Assembly (NCBI RefSeq): GCF_026239555.1
Contig: NZ_JAPIVP010000026.1
Span: 1 to 54,576, forward strand
Direction of reading: 5' to 3'
Length of the DNA: 54,576 bases
DNA from: Pedobacter sp. PF22-3
GTDB lineage: Bacteria > Bacteroidota > Bacteroidia > Sphingobacteriales > Sphingobacteriaceae
Positions 17,601 through 25,884 of this stretch are shown here, in pieces. How positions within the stretch are numbered: position 1 is the stretch's first letter; every line of letters begins with the position of its first letter. A program made the translations under genes and the position numbers. The notes below the pieces were generated by a model. It was not told where the DNA came from. It searched no databases and worked only from the letters and a program-made list of their open reading frames with translations.

Positions 17601-17677
17601 ATTGCTGAATTGTTGGATTGCTATATTGTTCCGTTAAGGAGCTTATCTCAATACGCAGTACTCAAATCTCAATATAA

Positions 17678-19159
17678 ATGTCTGTATATAAAAAATTCGC
17701 TGGGCAAACGCTGATTTACGGTTTAAGTACCATCTTTTCGCGTTTATTCAATTTCATCTTAACCCCAATTTACACAAGAGTTTATCCAACAAGTGTGTAT
17801 GGGATATTTACCAAGATGTTTAGTTACGCCTCCACCATCAACCCGATTTTGGCGTTTGGAATGGAAACCACATTTTTCCGATATCTAAATAAACACGAGG
17901 ATAAAAAACAGGAAGTGTACAATAATAGCTTTTTGGTTATAGCTTTTATCTCCACGCTTTTCCTGATAACTGGATTAGTTTTTGCAGATTATTTAGCTAG
18001 GTTTACCTTAAACGGAAGTATTTCTGAACTAGCTAACCAGAAATTATATGTACAATACTTTGTATGGATTTTATTTGTTGATGCAATTAGTGTAATTCCT
18101 TTTGCTAAACTTAGGGCTGACGGGAAGCCGTTTCGTTATAGCCTGATTAAGTTCTTAAATATTGGCATCTTTGTAGGCTTTAACCTCCTATTTATCTTTG
18201 TTATTCCGTGGTTAATTAAAAATGATGGTTTTCTAAGTCACTGGCTAGCCTCTTGGTATAAAAGCAAATGGGTTGGTTATGTTTTTGTTTCCAACTTAAT
18301 TGCAAGTATCATTACGTTTGTAATGTTGTTTCCACAGTTTTTAGAAATCCGGTTTAAGTTTAATAGAGCGTTATTTAACAAAATGTTTGGTTACAGCTGG
18401 CCTGTGCTTGTAGCTAATCTATCGTTTATCATTAACGAAACACTCGACAAAATTTTATTAAGTAAATATTTGCCAACTAGTATTGCCGATCATGACATTG
18501 GCATATATGGCGCTGTGAGTAAACTGGCCATTTTTATTAGTATTTTTAATACCGCATTTAGGTTAGGTGCAGAGCCTTTCTTTTTTAGTCATGCTAAAAA
18601 TGCGAATGCCAAGCAGACTTATGCCACCATTTTATATTATTTTGTATTGGCATTATCGGTACTCTTCGTTGGCTTAACTGCAAATATTGAGCTTATAAAA
18701 CATTTTATTTCACCACCTTACTGGGTAGGCCTTAGTGCCGTGCCATACTTATTGTTTGGCTATGTTTGTCTCGGTATTTATATGAACTTATCGGTTTGGT
18801 ACCGTTTATCAGATCAAACTCGCTTCGGTTTATATATATCTTCAGTTGGAGCTATTTTTACTATTATAATGAATATTATTTTAATACCAAAATATAGTTA
18901 TATTGGCTCGGCATGGGTATCAATGTTTGCCTACCTTATTATTATGATTATTTCGTATGTTCTGGGGCAAAAACATTATCCAATTCCTTACAATTTGAAA
19001 CGTATGGTTGCTTATCTGTTAGTTTCTGTATTTTTGGTCTATCTTTCTTTTTGGATATTTGAACGCAACATTTATATTGGAAATGGCATTTTAGCGCTAT
19101 TCCTCTTGGGTATATTCTATTTTGAGAAAAATAACATAATAAAAATGTTAAAAAAATAA
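17678..19159 (+). CDS. Wzx-like oligosaccharide flippase (MOP superfamily)
   Basis: A 493-residue inner-membrane protein with about 12-14 hydrophobic helices and no signal peptide. The N-terminus (KKFAGQTLIYGLSTIFSRLF, then PIYTRVYPTSVYGIF) is the classic start of polysaccharide biosynthesis exporters that flip lipid-linked sugars. No glycosyltransferase genes are adjacent, so the cargo is unknown; a lipid II flippase role cannot be excluded. dut follows after 33 bp, so co-transcription is likely. Confidence 0.88.
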   Translation: MSVYKKFAGQTLIYGLSTIFSRLFNFILTPIYTRVYPTSVYGIFTKMFSYASTINPILAFGMETTFFRYLNKHEDKKQEVYNNSFLVIAFISTLFLITGLVFADYLARFTLNGSISELANQKLYVQYFVWILFVDAISVIPFAKLRADGKPFRYSLIKFLNIGIFVGFNLLFIFVIPWLIKNDGFLSHWLASWYKSKWVGYVFVSNLIASIITFVMLFPQFLEIRFKFNRALFNKMFGYSWPVLVANLSFIINETLDKILLSKYLPTSIADHDIGIYGAVSKLAIFISIFNTAFRLGAEPFFFSHAKNANAKQTYATILYYFVLALSVLFVGLTANIELIKHFISPPYWVGLSAVPYLLFGYVCLGIYMNLSVWYRLSDQTRFGLYISSVGAIFTIIMNIILIPKYSYIGSAWVSMFAYLIIMIISYVLGQKHYPIPYNLKRMVAYLLVSVFLVYLSFWIFERNIYIGNGILALFLLGIFYFEKNNIIKMLKK

Positions 19160-19192
19160 CCTCATTTTCTCCAATCTCATATCTCAGAAAAA

Positions 19193-19624
19193 ATGGAAAT
19201 AAAAATCATCAATACATCCGAACACCCACTTCCACAATATGAAACTGCACATGCAGCTGGTATGGATTTAAGGGCAGCGATCACAGCAGAAATAATACTT
19301 AAGCCCTTACAGCGCTTATTGGTGCCAACGGGTTTGTTTATTGAATTGCCAATTGGTTATGAAGCGCAGATCAGACCAAGAAGTGGCCTGGCCTATAAAC
19401 ATGGCATTAGTATTGTAAATTCACCAGGTACAATTGATGCCGATTACCGTGGCGAAATAAAAGTTTTATTGGTAAATTTATCAGATACTGATTTTAAAAT
19501 CGTTAATGGCGATAGAATTGCACAAATGGTTGTCGCAAAACACGAAACTGTGAGTTGGCAGTCGGTTACAGAACTAGGCGAAACAGCACGCGGCGAAGGT
19601 GGTTACGGACATACTGGGAAATAG
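19193..19624 (+). CDS. dut: Deoxyuridine 5'-triphosphate nucleotidohydrolase (dUTPase)
   Basis: Hydrolyses dUTP to dUMP and pyrophosphate, keeping uracil out of DNA and feeding dTMP synthesis. A 143-residue trimeric-type enzyme with all five motifs in order: AAGMDLRA, PRSGLAYKHGI, GTIDADYRGEI, GDRIAQMVV and RGEGGYGHTGK. Motif 5 has Tyr and His where many have Phe and Ser, within family variation. It lies between the flippase and TPR genes in an order common in Sphingobacteriaceae. Confidence 0.97.
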   Translation: MEIKIINTSEHPLPQYETAHAAGMDLRAAITAEIILKPLQRLLVPTGLFIELPIGYEAQIRPRSGLAYKHGISIVNSPGTIDADYRGEIKVLLVNLSDTDFKIVNGDRIAQMVVAKHETVSWQSVTELGETARGEGGYGHTGK

Positions 19625-19678
19625 TTTGGAGTTGGCAGTTTTCAGTATTGAGTTAATTTTTTGGATGGATAAAATGAT

Positions 19679-21379
19679 ATGAAATACAAAGTACATTTTC
19701 TTATCGCAACTACTTTCGTGAGCCTCCAGGCTTTTGGGCAGGGAGCGGTTACGCCAAATAGCAATCGCGACAGCAATATGGTAAAGCAATTATTTTTTGC
19801 TGGGCTAAGGGAGAAAATGTCTGAAAATTATGTTGTAGCCACTACCAATTTCAATAAAATTGTTGGGTTAGACCCTAATAACCATGCTGCCTACTTCGAA
19901 CTGGCCAATGCAGACCTACGTTTAGATAAGCTTTTGGAAGCCGAACAGCATATTAAGCAGGCCATTAAAATAAATGCTGGCAATTTATGGTACTGGCGTT
20001 TACTCGGAGAGGTATATAAGCGCACCAATAAAATGCCTGAGCTGATCGAGGTATTTAACCAGTTGATCCGGCTCGATCCTGAAAACGATGCCTATTATTT
20101 TGATAAGGCCAATGCGCAGTTTTTGGCTAACCAGCCAGATGCTGCTAAGAAAACCTATGATGAAATTCAATGTAAATTTGGTGATTCAAGGGATCTGGTA
20201 AATGCCAGAAAGCGACTGCAATCTAACGGAAGTGCTACTACTGAAAGTGATATTGTGAAGTTATTGGAAGGCAACCAGGCCGATGTAAAGAACTATTTAT
20301 ACGCCGCAGGCTTACTTCTACAGAAAGGAAATAATCCGGAAGCATTAAAAGTGTTAATCAAAGCCCAACAGCTGGAGCCAGGTAATTTTGAGGTGAACTT
20401 AGCTTTGGCCGATATTTACCGCAGTCAAAAAAATGATGAGGCCGCATTTTCGTCCTTAAAATTGGCTTTTCAAAGTAATGAAATGCCACTTGTAGAAAAG
20501 GTGAAGATTATTGCCGCACTTTTTCCGAAAATGAATCAGCCTGTTGTTGCTAAAAATGTAACCGAACTGAGTAGGTTAGTTGCAGAGAAAAACCCAACTG
20601 AGGCAAAAGCAGTGGCACTTTATGGCGATGTACTTTATCAGCAGAATAACTTAAAAGAAGCATTGGCCCAATATCAAGCTGCTTTGAAACTTAATGAACA
20701 GGTTTACATCGTTTGGGAACAGGTAATTAACATCCAAACATTGCTTGGGCACTATGATGAAGCGATAAAAGTTGGCGATGAGGCTTTAAGTATTTATCCC
20801 AATCAGGCCAGTTTATATTATTATATGGCTTATGCCCTGTTTAAAACCGGTAAATATGAGTCTGCCCAAAACAATTTAAAAACATCTCTACAGTTGGATG
20901 TGGATAATAAAAGCCTGCAAGCACAGATTTATGCACTTCAGGGCGATGTCTACATCAGCCAGAATAATTTTGGACAGGCAAAAACAGCTTTCGAAAAAGC
21001 CATTGTGATGGAGCCTGATAATTATCTCATCATGAATAACTATGCCTATTATTTGGCATTAAGGAATGACGACTTAACAAAGGCAGCTAAATATGCGGAA
21101 ACTGCAGCCCTTGCCATGCCAAATAACCCCTCCATTGCAGATACCTATGCCTTCATTCTGTTTAAACAGCAGAAATACGATCTGGCCAAAACATGGATTG
21201 AAAAGGCTTTACAAAACAATAGCAATAAAAATGGTGTTTACCTGGAGCGATATGGTGATATCCTTTTTCTGAAAGGTGAAAAAGATGCTGCATTAATCCA
21301 ATGGCAAAAAGCAAAAGAGGCCGGAAACGGATCAGAAGTATTAATTAAAAAGATCAATGAAAAGAAATATTTTAAATAG
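19679..21379 (+). CDS. Exported tetratricopeptide-repeat protein
   Basis: 566 residues with a signal peptide (about 1-20, ending LQAFGQ) and roughly a dozen TPR units across the rest, for example DPNNHAAYFELANADLRLDK and QPEN-type turns followed by YYYMAYALFKTGKYESAQNN. TPR arrays mediate protein binding, so a scaffold role at the envelope is likely. The gene overlaps the next one (DUF4292 lipoprotein) by 23 bp, indicating translational coupling and probably a joint function. No enzymatic domain is seen. Confidence 0.85.
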   Translation: MKYKVHFLIATTFVSLQAFGQGAVTPNSNRDSNMVKQLFFAGLREKMSENYVVATTNFNKIVGLDPNNHAAYFELANADLRLDKLLEAEQHIKQAIKINAGNLWYWRLLGEVYKRTNKMPELIEVFNQLIRLDPENDAYYFDKANAQFLANQPDAAKKTYDEIQCKFGDSRDLVNARKRLQSNGSATTESDIVKLLEGNQADVKNYLYAAGLLLQKGNNPEALKVLIKAQQLEPGNFEVNLALADIYRSQKNDEAAFSSLKLAFQSNEMPLVEKVKIIAALFPKMNQPVVAKNVTELSRLVAEKNPTEAKAVALYGDVLYQQNNLKEALAQYQAALKLNEQVYIVWEQVINIQTLLGHYDEAIKVGDEALSIYPNQASLYYYMAYALFKTGKYESAQNNLKTSLQLDVDNKSLQAQIYALQGDVYISQNNFGQAKTAFEKAIVMEPDNYLIMNNYAYYLALRNDDLTKAAKYAETAALAMPNNPSIADTYAFILFKQQKYDLAKTWIEKALQNNSNKNGVYLERYGDILFLKGEKDAALIQWQKAKEAGNGSEVLIKKINEKKYFK

Positions 21380-22148
21380 TGTATTCCTGTTGGGCGCAGT
21401 AATTTTTGTTTCGGCCTGTAAACCTAAAAAAGAAATTGTAGTGGCTCCGCCAACCAAAACGGAAACCAAAACAGATAATTCTAAAGCAGAAGCCTTAACC
21501 TTATTAAATAGCAAACAACTTAAATTTAGTACGCTTTCGCTTAAAGCAAAAGCAACTTTGGATATTGCCGGCGACGCAAATGATGTAACCATGAATTTCA
21601 AAATGAAAGACAAGGAGACCATTTGGGTAAGCATTACCGCATTAGGTGGAATGGCAGAGGTGGCCAGGGCTTTGATTACGCCAGATAGCATCAAAATCAT
21701 GAACCGGATGAAAAGCGAATACCTTAAAAAACCGTTCAGTTATATTTATAATTTTACCAACAAACAGGTTAACTTTAATACCCTGCAGGCCATTTTAACA
21801 GGCAATGCCATGGGAGAGTTTTTAACTGCAGAATCGGATGTTAAACAGGAAAATGGCGTTTGGGTTGTTTCCGGAAGCAAGTCAGATTTAGATTATAGAC
21901 TGCTTTTTAATACACTTTTCAAAGTATCTGAAACGAATTTAAATGATGCTAAAAACGGTCAGGCTTTAAAAGTTACCTATACCGACTATCAAAAATTAAA
22001 CGAATCTTTATTTCCTACTGCCTTAAAAATCAAAACGCTATCTAAAGCGAAAACTATAAATATCGATCTTCAATTTGTGAAAATTGATGGCAATGTTCCG
22101 GTAGATTTTCCGTTTAATGTACCGAAGAGGTTTACAGTTGTAAAATAA
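21357..22148 (+). CDS. DUF4292 lipoprotein
   Basis: 263 residues with a lipoprotein signal: MKRNILNSVFLLGAVIFVSA followed by lipidated Cys21, then a Lys/Thr-rich linker. The body (LKFSTLSLKAKATLDIAGDA, later LTAESDVKQENGVWVVSGSK) matches the DUF4292 family of Bacteroidota, whose fold is related to LolA/LolB-type lipoprotein carriers. That suggests, without proving, a role in lipoprotein handling. It overlaps the TPR gene and precedes the EnvC-like gene, an order conserved in the phylum. Confidence 0.82.
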   Translation: MKRNILNSVFLLGAVIFVSACKPKKEIVVAPPTKTETKTDNSKAEALTLLNSKQLKFSTLSLKAKATLDIAGDANDVTMNFKMKDKETIWVSITALGGMAEVARALITPDSIKIMNRMKSEYLKKPFSYIYNFTNKQVNFNTLQAILTGNAMGEFLTAESDVKQENGVWVVSGSKSDLDYRLLFNTLFKVSETNLNDAKNGQALKVTYTDYQKLNESLFPTALKIKTLSKAKTINIDLQFVKIDGNVPVDFPFNVPKRFTVVK

Positions 22149-22314
22149 CTTAACTACAGTTAATATTTCATTGTATTGCCAAACAGATCTGCTGCTTTGC
22201 AACAGGCTATTTGGCAATCTTTGCATTATATGAAGATTAAGTGAAGAGCATTCTGTAATAAGTAATAATGACTTTACTATCTCAATTTTAATGCTTTTTA
22301 CTGTAAAAATTTTA

Positions 22315-22322
22315 TACTTTTG
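22315..22322 (+). promoter_or_regulatory. -7 element directly before the EnvC-like gene
   Basis: TACTTTTG matches TAnnTTTG and ends five bases before ATG 22328, so the transcript may start at or within a few bases of the start codon. Confidence 0.55.
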
Positions 22323-22327
22323 GCTTA

Positions 22328-23623
22328 ATGAAGCTACAAAAACTCCTATTTATCCTTTTTTTAAGTGTGTTAACGCTTTCTGCGGTTGCACAAACTGAAA
22401 GCCAGCTCAGAAGGAAAAAAGAAGCTATACAACGTGAAATCGAACAGCTTCAAAAGAATTTGAATAAAACTGCTAATGGTAAAAAGCTTACCATACAGCA
22501 GATTAATACCATAAATGCCCAGATTAGGTTGCGCCAGGATAAAATTGGCACCATTAATTCTGAAATAAAAAATCTGGATAACCAAATCTCTCAGAACACA
22601 AATACCGTACATACATTACAAGGTCAGTTAGGAGATCTTAAAAAAGAATATGCAGGCATGATCCGCTTTGCACAAAGAAATAGAAACTCGTACGACAAAA
22701 TGATGTTCATTTTTGCAGCAAAGGATTTTAATCAGGCTTATAAACGGATTAAATATTTACAGCAGTTTAGTCAGTACCGTAAAAAACAGGCCGGCTATAT
22801 AGAAAATACGCAGCAAGACCTGAACGGAAAGATTAAAGTGCTGGATAAAACACTTAGAGAGAAAAGCGACCTCTTGAAAGAGCAGGAAAAAGAGCGCGAA
22901 CGTTTAAGTCAAGATAAAAGTAAACAATCTGTTGAGTTAAATAAACTGAGCAAAGACGAAAAACAGTTTAGGCAGGATATCAATAGCCGCAAAAAACAAC
23001 AGGCGCAGATAGACAGGGCCATCAGTGCAGCAATTCAACGTGCAATTGAAGAAGCAAGGAGAAAGGCGGCAGAAGAGGCAAGAAGGAAAGCAGCAGAAGA
23101 AGCAAGAATTGCTGCCGCTAAAGCTAAGGCAGAAAATAAACCTGCACCGGCAACTCCTGCTGCACCAACGCCGAAAGCCAAATCGACCGGAGAATTGCTA
23201 ACGGCAACTCCAGAGACGGCAAGATTATCGGCAGGCTTTGAAAATAACAGGGGAAGGTTACCTTGGCCGGTAGCAACAGGAACAATAACCGAAAGGTTTG
23301 GACTGCATAAGTTAGACCAGGCAAGTTATACCAACGATGGTGTGGATATTACGACTACAGATGGTGCAGCGGTTAGAGCAGTATTTGCAGGTAAAGTTGC
23401 AGCGGTACAGGTAATGATGGGCAGAACGGTGGTACTGATCAACCATGGTGAATATTTTACAGTATACCAGAATTTAAAATCGGTTAGTGTAAGTGTGGGT
23501 AATTCTGTTGATACCAAACAAACCATTGGAGTTGTTGCGAACACCGGTGATGATGCGGTTTTAAAATTTCAGATCAGAAGAGGGCAGGCCGCTTTAAATC
23601 CGGAAGCCTGGATCAGTAAGTAA
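22328..23623 (+). CDS. EnvC-like murein hydrolase activator with degenerate LytM domain
   Basis: 431 residues. A signal peptide (ending TLSAVAQ) is followed by a long coiled coil (about 23-240), an Ala/Arg/Glu-rich stretch (AAEEARRKAAEEARIAAAK) and a C-terminal M23/LytM domain (about 305-431). The zinc-binding residues of active LytM enzymes are replaced. The HxxxD site reads YTNDGVDI, so the His is Asn. The HxH and final LHFEI sites read VYQNL and LKFQI. The domain should be inactive and, like E. coli EnvC, probably activates an amidase during cell separation. TatA genes follow. Confidence 0.88.
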   Translation: MKLQKLLFILFLSVLTLSAVAQTESQLRRKKEAIQREIEQLQKNLNKTANGKKLTIQQINTINAQIRLRQDKIGTINSEIKNLDNQISQNTNTVHTLQGQLGDLKKEYAGMIRFAQRNRNSYDKMMFIFAAKDFNQAYKRIKYLQQFSQYRKKQAGYIENTQQDLNGKIKVLDKTLREKSDLLKEQEKERERLSQDKSKQSVELNKLSKDEKQFRQDINSRKKQQAQIDRAISAAIQRAIEEARRKAAEEARRKAAEEARIAAAKAKAENKPAPATPAAPTPKAKSTGELLTATPETARLSAGFENNRGRLPWPVATGTITERFGLHKLDQASYTNDGVDITTTDGAAVRAVFAGKVAAVQVMMGRTVVLINHGEYFTVYQNLKSVSVSVGNSVDTKQTIGVVANTGDDAVLKFQIRRGQAALNPEAWISK

Positions 23624-23644
23624 AAGAATAGTTTTTAAAATGTC

Positions 23645-23652
23645 TATATTTG
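23645..23652 (+). promoter_or_regulatory. -7 element for the tatA pair
   Basis: TATATTTG matches TAnnTTTG, 18 bp before ATG 23670. It lies between the EnvC-like stop and the first tatA. Confidence 0.5.
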
Positions 23653-23669
23653 TATAAATTATATTAGTG

Positions 23670-24029
23670 ATGTATCAAGGCACGTTATTAGAGTTTTTAA
23701 ACATGGGTGGATCGGAGATCGTGCTCATTTTAGTGGTAGTTCTATTGTTGTTCGGCGGTAAAAAATTACCTGAACTGGCAAGAGGACTGGGGAAAGGGAT
23801 CAGGGAGTTTAAAGATGCCTCTGATGGTGTAAAGCGTGAAATCCATAGAAACATCAATGCGATGGATCTGGATAAAGAGGAAACAGAAGAAACAGCGGTA
23901 AACCATAGTCAGCGCCATCATCCAACAGAAGAAGCACCTGTTGATGAAAAGGTAACGCCAGGTGCAGTGCATACTGAAGCCACTAAACCTGCTGACGAGA
24001 AAATTATAACTGACAAAGAAAAAGTTTAA
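23670..24029 (+). CDS. tatA: Sec-independent translocase subunit TatA/E, long-tailed copy
   Basis: 119 residues from ATG 23670; a GTG just before (23667) and an ATG at 23703 are alternatives. Residues about 12-35 hold the short membrane helix (GGSEIVLILVVVLLLFGGKK), followed by the conserved amphipathic helix KLPELARGLGKGIREFKD. The tail (about 60-119) is acidic and rich in Glu, Thr and Pro. TatA oligomers form the channel for folded twin-arginine substrates. The neighbouring copy is much shorter. No tatC lies in the window. Confidence 0.9.
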   Translation: MYQGTLLEFLNMGGSEIVLILVVVLLLFGGKKLPELARGLGKGIREFKDASDGVKREIHRNINAMDLDKEETEETAVNHSQRHHPTEEAPVDEKVTPGAVHTEATKPADEKIITDKEKV

Positions 24030-24039
24030 ACAAAAAGTT

Positions 24040-24240
24040 ATGTTAAATACAACAATAGCAGCAATGCTTGGAACACCAGAAATTATCATTATTGCGGTAG
24101 TGGTATTGTTATTATTTGGTGGTAAAAAAATTCCTGAACTGATGAGAGGTTTAGGTAAAGGTGTTAAAGAATTTAAAGATGGTAAAGATGGGGTTGATGG
24201 AGAACAAGTAGATCCGTCTAATCGCGATAAAACTGTTTAA
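24040..24240 (+). CDS. tatA: Sec-independent translocase subunit TatA/E, short copy
   Basis: 66 residues. The membrane helix GTPEIIIIAVVVLLLFGGKK and amphipathic helix KIPELMRGLGKGVKEFKDGK are very close to the preceding copy, showing tandem duplication. It lacks that copy's long acidic tail. The 10-bp gap between the genes implies one mRNA. The pair may divide TatA-like and TatB-like roles, as seen in some phyla lacking a clear tatB; this is inference. Confidence 0.92.
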   Translation: MLNTTIAAMLGTPEIIIIAVVVLLLFGGKKIPELMRGLGKGVKEFKDGKDGVDGEQVDPSNRDKTV

Positions 24241-24258
24241 TTGCAATAATTTTTAGTT

Positions 24259-25677
24259 TTGAAGAAATACAGCTCTCTGAAAGAGATTCAAACACTCATT
24301 TCGCAAAAGCAATTAACTTTACCCGATTTATTGGCTTATTACTTTAAGCAAATTGAAAATAATGAACACCTCAATGCATTCAATGAGGTGTTTTTTTTAT
24401 CGGCTGAAGTTCAAGCGAAAGCGGTACAGCAAAAAATAGAAAATGGTACTGCGGGTAAACTTGCAGGGATGGTAATTGGTATTAAAGATAATATCTGTTA
24501 TGAAGGCCATATCGTTACGGCATCATCAAAAATGCTAGATGGCTTCGTATCTCCATATTCTTCTACAGTTGTGCAACGTTTATTACAGGAAGATGCCGTT
24601 ATTATTGGCCGTTTAAACTGTGATGAATTTGCTATGGGCGGTTCTAATGAAACCTCATACTTTGGGCCTGCTAAAAACGCAGCAAATCCCGAGCTTGTTC
24701 CGGGCGGTTCTTCAGGCGGCTCGGCTGTAGCGGTGCAGGCCGATATGTGTTTATCTGCCTTAGGTACCGATACTGGTGGATCAGTAAGACAACCGGCTGC
24801 ATTTTGTGGTCAGATTGGACTTAAGCCTACTTATGGGCGTATTTCAAGGTATGGTGTTATCGCTTATGCTTCTTCTTTTGATCAGGTTGGTCCCATCACC
24901 TCTTCAGTAGAGGATGCCGCTTTGCTTTTACAGGTTTTAGCTGGTGCGGACGATTACGATTCGACAGTTTCGCCTCTTACAGTACCCGATTATCCTATTC
25001 TGTTGAATGAACAGAAAAAACATAAGATAGCGGTATTAAAGGAAACTATAGAGAGCGAAGCCCTTGATCCCGAAATCAAATCTGCTATTTTAAAATCGAT
25101 TGAGCAGCTCAAAGCTAATGGACATACTGTTGAGTATGTTTCTTTTGATCTGTTGGATTATCTGGTTCCGGCCTATTATATTTTAACAACAGCCGAAGCT
25201 TCTTCAAATCTTTCACGTTATGATGGTGTGCATTACGGACACCGTAACATGGAAGCGAAATCCCTGAATGAACTTTATAAATTATCACGTGCAGAAGGTT
25301 TTGGCGAAGAAGTAAAACGCCGCATCCTTTTAGGTACTTTTGTTTTAAGTGCAGGGTATTACGATGCATATTATCAAAAAGCACAGCAGGTTCGTCGGTT
25401 GATCAGGGAAAAAATGGATGCTTTGTTTCAGGATTTTGATTTAATTCTTTCTCCTGTGGCACCAACAGCAGCTTTTAAAATTGGCGATCAGGTTCAGGAT
25501 GCAATTGTAATGTACATGGCCGATATTTTTACTGTGCTACCTTCTTTAAGCGGAAATCCGGCAATAGCTTTACCAATAGGCAATAATGCAGCAGGTTTGC
25601 CGTTAAGTATACAATTTACAGCCAAACATTTTGAGGAAGATAAGCTTCTGGCTTTTTCTCAGGCATTTTTATCATAG
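24259..25677 (+). CDS. gatA: Aspartyl/glutamyl-tRNA amidotransferase subunit A
   Basis: 472 residues, amidase-signature family. GatA releases ammonia from glutamine so that GatCAB can convert Glu-tRNA(Gln) or Asp-tRNA(Asn). The Ser-cisSer-Lys triad is visible in GIKDNICYEG (Lys), the Gly/Ser-rich VPGGSSGGSAVAV (Ser pair) and GTDTGGSVRQPAAFCG. A TTG start at 24259 is used because the residues right after it (KKYSSLKEI) look like the normal N-terminus and no ATG lies near. The stretch NNEHLNAFNEV is the substrate-domain start. gatB and gatC are not in the window. Confidence 0.95.
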   Translation: MKKYSSLKEIQTLISQKQLTLPDLLAYYFKQIENNEHLNAFNEVFFLSAEVQAKAVQQKIENGTAGKLAGMVIGIKDNICYEGHIVTASSKMLDGFVSPYSSTVVQRLLQEDAVIIGRLNCDEFAMGGSNETSYFGPAKNAANPELVPGGSSGGSAVAVQADMCLSALGTDTGGSVRQPAAFCGQIGLKPTYGRISRYGVIAYASSFDQVGPITSSVEDAALLLQVLAGADDYDSTVSPLTVPDYPILLNEQKKHKIAVLKETIESEALDPEIKSAILKSIEQLKANGHTVEYVSFDLLDYLVPAYYILTTAEASSNLSRYDGVHYGHRNMEAKSLNELYKLSRAEGFGEEVKRRILLGTFVLSAGYYDAYYQKAQQVRRLIREKMDALFQDFDLILSPVAPTAAFKIGDQVQDAIVMYMADIFTVLPSLSGNPAIALPIGNNAAGLPLSIQFTAKHFEEDKLLAFSQAFLS

Positions 25678-25761
25678 TTTTATCGTCATTGCAATTACGA
25701 AGCAATCTTAATGCAAAAAGCATTATCGTTAAGTATGGCAGTGGCATTTTATTAACTGTTT

Positions 25762-25854
25762 TCCAGGCATTGTCTGGAAGGTTCGCAGGTTCTTAACTTT
25801 TCTTTATTATGGAAAAAAAAGGGATCTGTACAAAGGTTTGTGAGGACACAAACC
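25762..25854. repeat. Two hairpins in the leader region of the lytic transglycosylase
   Basis: TCCAG (25762-25766) pairs with CTGGA (25774-25778). GGTTTGTG (25835-25842) pairs perfectly with CACAAACC (25847-25854) around loop AGGA. The second hairpin ends 30 bp before the ATG at 25885 and is not followed by a T-run, so it is not a typical terminator. It could be a 5'-UTR structure or a dispersed palindromic repeat. Confidence 0.5.
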
Positions 25855-25884
25855 ACGGTTAATAAAAATTTGAACCAATAGCCC

